A stretch of DNA of 64,000 nt. It comes from Chersky-840 sp963764205 (GTDB lineage: Bacteria; Actinomycetota; Acidimicrobiia; Acidimicrobiales; UBA8190). Location: assembly GCA_963764205.1 (NCBI GenBank), contig CAVXRN010000006.1, positions 372,001-436,000 on the forward strand, written 5' to 3'. Position 1 is the first letter of the stretch; each line of letters opens with the position of its first letter. Below are positions 59,582 to 64,000 of this stretch, piece after piece. A model generated the notes under the pieces. The model had not been told where the DNA came from and made no database searches. It worked only from the letters and a program-made list of their open reading frames with translations. The position numbers and the translations under genes are program-made.

Positions 59582-60847
59582 ATGCCGGCGGTGGCGGCGG
59601 GTGTCGCACTGCCGTGGGACGCCGCCGTCGACGACCCCGTCGCCGAGTTGGCCCGGGCGCGGCGGCTCCTCGGTGACACGTTCGTCGTCGACAGCGGGGA
59701 CGACCGCTACCTCTTCACGTTCTCGCCCGTGGGGGTGGCGGCCTTCTACGGACTGCCCGAGGAACGCGCCAGCAAGGGCCTGGCCGACTGGCGCATGTTG
59801 CGGCGCAAGCTGCCCGACGAGATCTTCGTGGGTCGCCGCACCCTGCCGCACCAGCTCTTCGGGCGCGACGACGTGGCCGCCTATCTCGGCCATGTCGAGC
59901 GCGCCCTCGACGCCACGGTCGACGAGCTCGGCGCCGCGGGCGACGTCGACGTGTTCGACCTGACCCGGCGGCTGGGCCATCGCGTCGGCCTGGCCTCGTG
60001 GGGCGGCCCCGGGTCGGCCCGCGGCGCGCGCTTCGAACGCCTGGCTGCGTCGTTCGACACCCTCGACGGCTCGGAGTCCTTCGTCCATCCCGACGCCATG
60101 GCCGCGGTGGCGGCGTCGGGGAAGGCGCAGGAACGTGGCGCGCTGGCCGTGGTGGTCGAGGAGATCGCCCACGCCCTGGCCGAGCTCCCCGGCGTCGAGG
60201 AGGACCACGCGCTGTTCGCCCGGGTGGTCGACGCGTGGGCGGACCTGCGGGGCGAGGCGCGTGCCATCGGCGTGGCCATGGACGTGGCGCTCGTCCACGT
60301 GGCGTCGATGTCCAATCTCTTCGCCGCCCTCGGCTGGATGCTCATCGACCTCGTGACCCGTCCCGACGCACTCGACGCGGTGCGCGCCGGGGACCGGGCC
60401 TGGGCCGAGAGATGCGCGCTCGAGTCGACCCGCCTGGCGCAGCGCTCGATCATGGCCCGCTACGTGACCGCCCCCGTGCCGCTCGACGTGGGCGACGCCG
60501 TGTACGAGGTCGGAGCCGGCGCCACGGTCGCCACGCTGCTCCCGCTCACCAACACGTCGGCCGCGCCCGGGCTCGAGGCCTGGGACCCCGGTCGGTGGAA
60601 CCGGAGGCGCCTGGCCGACCCCTCGGCGCTGGCCGCGGTCGAGCTGGTCACCGCCTTCGGCCACGGCCGCCACACCTGTCCCGCCCAGCCGTTCTCGCTC
60701 TCGGCCATGACGACGGCGGCCACCAGGCTGTTCGCCGCCTTCGACCTCGATCCGGGGTGGGCCGACCACCCCTACCCCGTGCGGGCCCAGATCGGTGGTG
60801 TGGCGCGCGCCGCGGGCCCCTGCCCCGTCGGCTACCGCCGGCGCTGA
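59582..60847 (+). CDS. Cytochrome P450
   Basis: The 421-residue protein starts at ATG 59582. The ExxR motif is in CALESTRLAQRSIM; the heme-thiolate loop is VTAFGHGRHTCPAQPFSLSA, so Cys is followed by PAQ, not the common xG. The I-helix region (MDVALVHVASMSNLFAALGW) lacks the usual AGxDT acid-alcohol pair and has ASMSN, hinting at an atypical oxygen activation or a peroxygenase-like/isomerase role (inference). No membrane anchor is seen, so it is a soluble bacterial P450. No ferredoxin is adjacent. It follows serS by 32 bp. Confidence 0.88.
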   Translation: MPAVAAGVALPWDAAVDDPVAELARARRLLGDTFVVDSGDDRYLFTFSPVGVAAFYGLPEERASKGLADWRMLRRKLPDEIFVGRRTLPHQLFGRDDVAAYLGHVERALDATVDELGAAGDVDVFDLTRRLGHRVGLASWGGPGSARGARFERLAASFDTLDGSESFVHPDAMAAVAASGKAQERGALAVVVEEIAHALAELPGVEEDHALFARVVDAWADLRGEARAIGVAMDVALVHVASMSNLFAALGWMLIDLVTRPDALDAVRAGDRAWAERCALESTRLAQRSIMARYVTAPVPLDVGDAVYEVGAGATVATLLPLTNTSAAPGLEAWDPGRWNRRRLADPSALAAVELVTAFGHGRHTCPAQPFSLSAMTTAATRLFAAFDLDPGWADHPYPVRAQIGGVARAAGPCPVGYRRR

Positions 60848-61150
60848 TGCAGAAGTGACACAGGTGAGACGGAGCGGGTCGCTCGAGACCACGTCGCCAC
60901 CACGTCTCCACCACGGAGAGGGAGAAATCCGTCGCCGAACGCGGCCGCTTCCCTGGGCCGGAGCGAGGCCGCGCCGCGGGCGCCAGGATCATCACAATTG
61001 ACGGTTCTTGCTGGCCAAACGGGTCGTATCGTACGTTGAAGATGCGCCAGCGTCGCGCGCCATGCTCCATGGTCCTTCGGTGTTTGTGCGTGGCGGGCGA
61101 GGGCCCAGGGGGATCGCTGATTTCATGACCAAGTGCGCAGGGAAGTCACG
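60848..61150. other. 303-bp intergenic region, possible promoter only
   Basis: No gene or tRNA is visible. TATCGT at 61027-61032 with TTCTTG 16 nt upstream (61005-61010) could be the promoter of the downstream surface protein and uses the same -10 as the two other LAFTG genes. The leader would be about 110 nt. Confidence 0.35.
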
Positions 61151-62076
61151 ATGATCTTGGGCCGTCGCCGGTTGGTCGCCGCCGCCCTCGTCGTCGCGGG
61201 ATTCCTCAGCTTCGCCAGCGCGCAGGCGTTCGCGACAGGGGCACTCAACCTGAGCAGCGCCACCGGTCTGGTCCAGGGTCAGGTCGTGTTGGTAGCGGGG
61301 ACGGGGCTCGCGGCCAACGCGTTCGGCTACGTCCTCGAGTGCAACGGCACGCCGGGCGAGCCCACGGTGTACGTGGGCCCGCCATTCGACGAGTCCATCC
61401 CGGTCGGATGCAGCCCGCCCTCGCTCAAGCAGATCGTGTCGACGACCCCGACCGGGTCGATGTCGGCGTCCGTGAAGGTCCACGTGAGCAGGAAGCTCGG
61501 CCCTCCGTGCAGCTCCAACTCCGTCTTCGGGCCGTGCGGCCGCGCCGACAGCGCCCACCTGCGTCCCAGGGCGGACGCGCAGAACTATCCGTGCCCGCCC
61601 TCGCCCGCGCAGCAGGCCGCGGGGGTGACGTGTGCGCTCGTGTTCTACGACACGGCCCACGAGACGGTCGGGGCACCGATCAAGTTCGTCGGGGGCGAGC
61701 CGATCGTCAAGGTCACGCCGACCACCACCCCGGGCGGGTCGACGACGCCGACGACCGCCCCGCACACGACGCCGACGACCGCCCCGCACACGACGACGCC
61801 GACGTCTCCCCCCCGACGACGCCCACCGTGACCCATGTCACACCGACGACCATCGCACCGGCGTCACACCCGGCGACAGCCGACCCCGCTCCCGCGACGC
61901 CGGCCGCTTCGACGAGCCCGGCCGTGGTCCACGCCAGCTCGGGCAGCCTGGCCTTCACGGGACTGGGGTCGGGGGGCAAGAAGGTGGCGCTGCTGGGTGC
62001 GGTGCTGTTGTTCCTGGGCCTGGTGCTGTTCTTCGTGAACCTGCGCAAGCTCGCCCACTGGCTCCTGGGACTCTGA
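61151..62076 (+). CDS. LAFTG-anchored secreted protein, frame broken in the Thr/Pro stalk
   Basis: ATG 61151 follows GGGAAGTCACG. A signal peptide (LVAAALVVAGFLSFASAQAF, then ATG) leads to a domain with GALNLSSATGLVQGQVVLVA and four or more Cys (LECNGT, VGCSPP, PPCSSN, GPCGRA, YPCPPS, VTCALV); neocarzinostatin-like bacterial Ig folds start this way (weak). A TPTTAPHTTP stalk follows. In the C7 run at 61808-61814 one base is missing; with C8 the frame continues PTTPTVTHVTPTTIAP to SGSLAFTGLGSGGKK, a membrane helix and a basic tail, total 308 residues. Without it the protein stops at 61831 and loses its anchor. Confidence 0.78.
61738..61800 (+). repeat. 24-bp tandem repeat in the stalk
   Basis: The unit ACGACGCCGACGACCGCCCC plus GCAC occurs twice with a partial third copy, encoding TTPTTAPH. 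Confidence 0.75.
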
Positions 62077-62098
62077 CCCGGCGCCGTCGGGGCGGCCG

Positions 62099-63316
62099 CT
62101 ACCCGGTGGTGTTGTCGACGAGAACGCAGCGCGTGCCGCTGTAGATGGTGGGCATGCACTTGTTGCAGTGGATGCACAGCGAGGCGCGCGAGGTGCCGGC
62201 CTCCATCTTCGACACCAGGTCGGGCTCGCGCAGCAGCGCCCTGGCCATGGCGACGAAGGAGAACCCTTCTGACAATGCGAGCTCGACGGTGGCGAGCTCG
62301 TTGACGCCGCCCAGGAGGACGAGGTCCATGTCGAGCGCGGCGCGGAACTGGCGGGCGTAGGGAAGGAAGAACGCTTCTTCGAAGGGGTAGTCGGGCATGA
62401 ACCGGTGACCCATGACGCGGAACCCGAGGCGCAGCGCCTTGGGGAGCGTGGCCGCGAACTCGGCCCGGGGAGCGTCGCCCCTGAACAGGTACATGGGGTT
62501 GGCGAGCGAGCTGCCGCCCGTGAGGGTCAACGCGTCCAGGGCGCCGTCGGACTCGAGCAGGCGGGCGACCTCAACGCTGTCCTCGAGCCAGAGGCCGCCG
62601 GGTACCCCGTCGGCCATGTTGAGCTTGGCCGTCACCGCGGCCCGGTCGCCCACGGCGTCGCGGACGGTGCGGACGACTTGGCGGGCGAAGCGGGCCCGAT
62701 TCTCGACGTCGCCGCCCCACCGGTCGCGGCGGTGGTTGAGCTTGGGGCTCAGGAACGCGCTCAGCAGGTAGTTGTGTCCGAGGTGGACCTCGAGGGCGTC
62801 GAAGCCGGCCTCGACCGCCAGCTGCGCGGCGCGGCCGTAGTCGGCCGTGACCCGTGCGATCTCCGCCTCGGTGATGGCTCGGCTGACGGTGCCGAGGGGG
62901 CTGATGTGGCGCGACGGGGCCAGTGACGGGGCTCCGTTGGAGCGGGCGTTGGCCACGGGCCCGGCGTGGCCGAGCTGGGCCGCGACCGCCGCGCCGGTGT
63001 CGTGCACGGCGTCGGTGAGCGTACGGAGGCCGGGCACCACCTCGTCGCGCAGGGCGATGCAGTGGCGGTCGGTGCGTCCCTCGGGCGACACCGCCAGGTA
63101 GGCGACGGTCGTCATGGCGGCGCCGCCGGCGCCGACGCGGCGGTGGAAGTCGATCAGCGCCTCGGTGACCTGGCCCCGCGGGGACGCTCCTTCGAACGTC
63201 GCCGCCTTGATGAAGCGGTTGCGCAGCGTGAGGGGCCCGAGCCGGGCCGGCTCGAAGGGCCTGGGCCGAGCGTCGCGGCGCGACGGCGGGGACTCGGCGC
63301 CGCCCGCGACGGTCAC
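62099..63316 (-). CDS. NADH:flavin oxidoreductase (Old Yellow Enzyme family)
   Basis: The GTG at 63316 overlaps the response-regulator stop and gives 405 residues. OYE features are FEPARLGPLTLRNRFIKAAT (FMN site), QLGHAGPVANARSNG, AVEAGFDALEVHLGHNYLLS (His/Asn pair), FLSPKLNHRRDRWGGDVENR, and GGVNELATVELALSEGFSFV for phosphate binding. The C-terminus has CIHCNKCMPTIYSGTRC, resembling the Fe-S-binding Cys set (CxxCxxC...C) of 2,4-dienoyl-CoA-reductase-type OYEs, yet the protein ends there without their second flavin domain. The substrate is unknown. Confidence 0.88.
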   Translation of the reverse strand: MTVAGGAESPPSRRDARPRPFEPARLGPLTLRNRFIKAATFEGASPRGQVTEALIDFHRRVGAGGAAMTTVAYLAVSPEGRTDRHCIALRDEVVPGLRTLTDAVHDTGAAVAAQLGHAGPVANARSNGAPSLAPSRHISPLGTVSRAITEAEIARVTADYGRAAQLAVEAGFDALEVHLGHNYLLSAFLSPKLNHRRDRWGGDVENRARFARQVVRTVRDAVGDRAAVTAKLNMADGVPGGLWLEDSVEVARLLESDGALDALTLTGGSSLANPMYLFRGDAPRAEFAATLPKALRLGFRVMGHRFMPDYPFEEAFFLPYARQFRAALDMDLVLLGGVNELATVELALSEGFSFVAMARALLREPDLVSKMEAGTSRASLCIHCNKCMPTIYSGTRCVLVDNTTG

Positions 63317-64000
63317 GCCTCGGCGGGGATCTCGAAGCGGTATCCCACGCCCCGGACCGTGGTGATGATGGCGGGCGAGGAGGGGTCGGCTTCGACGTGG
63401 GTCCTGAGCCGCTTGATGTGGACGTCGAGGGTCTTCGTGTCGCCCACGTAGTCCGCGCCCCACACCCGGTCGATGAGCGTGTCGCGGGTGAGGACGCGAC
63501 CCGCGTTCTCGACCAGCAGCACGAGGAGCTCGAACTCCTTGCGCCGGAGGTGGACTTCGGTGCCCCGCACGAAGACCCGGTGGCGGTCGGGATCGACCCG
63601 GACCTCGCCCACTTCCAGGACCGCGCCGCGGTCGGTGGTCTCCTCGGCGGCGGGGTGCGCCCCGGCTGCGGCCAACGGTGAGCGGCGCAGCACGGCCCGC
63701 ATGCGGGCGACGAGCTCGCGCAACCGGTAGGGCTTGGTCACGTAGTCGTCGGCCCCGACCTCGAGCCCCACGACGGTGTCGATCTCGGTGCCCTTGGCCG
63801 TCACCATGATGATGGGGACGTGGCTCCGGGCCCGGATGGCGCGACATACGTCCACGCCCGACATCTTGGGCAACATGATGTCGAGCAGGACCAGATCGGG
63901 CTCGATCGAGTCGAACAGGGCCAGTGCCTCGGGCCCGTCCCGGGCCACCGAGACGTCGAACCCCTCGCGCCCCAGCCCGATCACGAGGGCGTCGACGAAA
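63313..64000 (-). CDS. regX3: OmpR-type response regulator, RegX3-like (5' end cut by window)
   Basis: The frame is open to the window edge; the first visible residues are FVDALVIGLG, so about a dozen N-terminal residues are missing. The receiver has the phospho-Asp in DLVLLDIMLPKMSG, Thr in IIMVTAKG and Lys in DDYVTKPYRLREL. The winged helix (about 130-225) has RVFVRGTEVHLRRKEFELLV, GRVLTRDTLIDRVWGADYVG and HIKRLRTHVE...TVRGVGYRF. Sequence pattern is closest to mycobacterial RegX3 (partner SenX3, phosphate control); the kinase would lie beyond the edge. Coupled by a 4-bp overlap to the OYE gene. Confidence 0.88.
   Translation of the reverse strand, partial: FVDALVIGLGREGFDVSVARDGPEALALFDSIEPDLVLLDIMLPKMSGVDVCRAIRARSHVPIIMVTAKGTEIDTVVGLEVGADDYVTKPYRLRELVARMRAVLRRSPLAAAGAHPAAEETTDRGAVLEVGEVRVDPDRHRVFVRGTEVHLRRKEFELLVLLVENAGRVLTRDTLIDRVWGADYVGDTKTLDVHIKRLRTHVEADPSSPAIITTVRGVGYRFEIPAEA

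Overview
The window is one contiguous, GC-rich, gene-dense bacterial chromosome segment. It looks actinobacterial, and probably from an Acidimicrobiia-like lineage (inference). Supporting signs are frequent GTG/TTG starts, a dnaK-grpE-dnaJ-hspR-clpB operon, a lysine-rich-tailed HU, ctaA-clpS-DUF2017 neighbours, a DUF222/HNH protein, a RegX3-like regulator, LAxTG-type sorting signals, and many genes with a TANNNT hexamer 6-9 nt before the start codon, as expected for leaderless mRNAs. No phage, IS element, CRISPR array or origin was seen.

Layout. 1-1.2 kb: secreted CAP plus beta-repeat protein, cut by the window edge. 1.4-7.2 kb: a DUF4177-like gene with an in-frame TAG, a lipoprotein, tRNA-Gly, dcd, a membrane Fe-S reductase, a cyclic-nucleotide-binding protein and two membrane proteins. 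7.2-9.4 kb: amt-glnK behind a GlnR-like operator. 9.4-17.5 kb: gpmA and the HspR heat-shock operon with a HAIR-like operator. 18-27 kb: purA, then the overlapping run purD-purB-purC-purS-purQ, then purL. 26.7-28 kb: crcB-DUF190-crcB fluoride-export cassette. 28-33 kb: methyltransferases, Nudix, DUF222/HNH and PHP proteins. 33.4-36.6 kb: purF-purM-pyrE. 36.6-41.3 kb: a GT-C-like membrane enzyme, flavoprotein disulfide reductase, PNPOx-like protein, SDR and HU.

41.3-47.6 kb holds two tandem paralogous surface proteins, each with 14 Asp-box/Ycf48-like repeats, a Thr-rich stalk and a C-terminal SLAFTG-TM-Arg signal. Each gene has its own matching promoter. A third LAFTG protein lies at 61-62 kb. 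47.6-53.6 kb: ComB-like phosphatase, tRNA-Glu/Asp/Phe, an S51-like protein fused to a CysS-C-like domain, DUF2017, clpS, ctaA, ctaB and a TlpA-like thioredoxin. 53.6-58.2 kb: a five-gene minus-strand unit (ABC ATPase, permease, LOG-like protein, amidase with beta-repeats, methyltransferase), divergent from serS. The end holds a P450, an Old-Yellow-Enzyme-type oxidoreductase and a RegX3-like response regulator cut by the window edge.

How they work together: the window carries most of de novo IMP and AMP synthesis (purF, D, S/Q/L, M, C, B, A), nitrogen uptake and sensing (amt-glnK), proteostasis (HspR operon, clpS), heme A supply for aerobic respiration (ctaA, ctaB) and a set of repeat-rich envelope proteins. 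Six reading-frame breaks (hspR, clpB, purA twice, DUF2017, LAFTG protein) all sit in G/C homopolymers or a CG run. They are most simply consensus-sequence errors, so the intact proteins are described with the breaks flagged.
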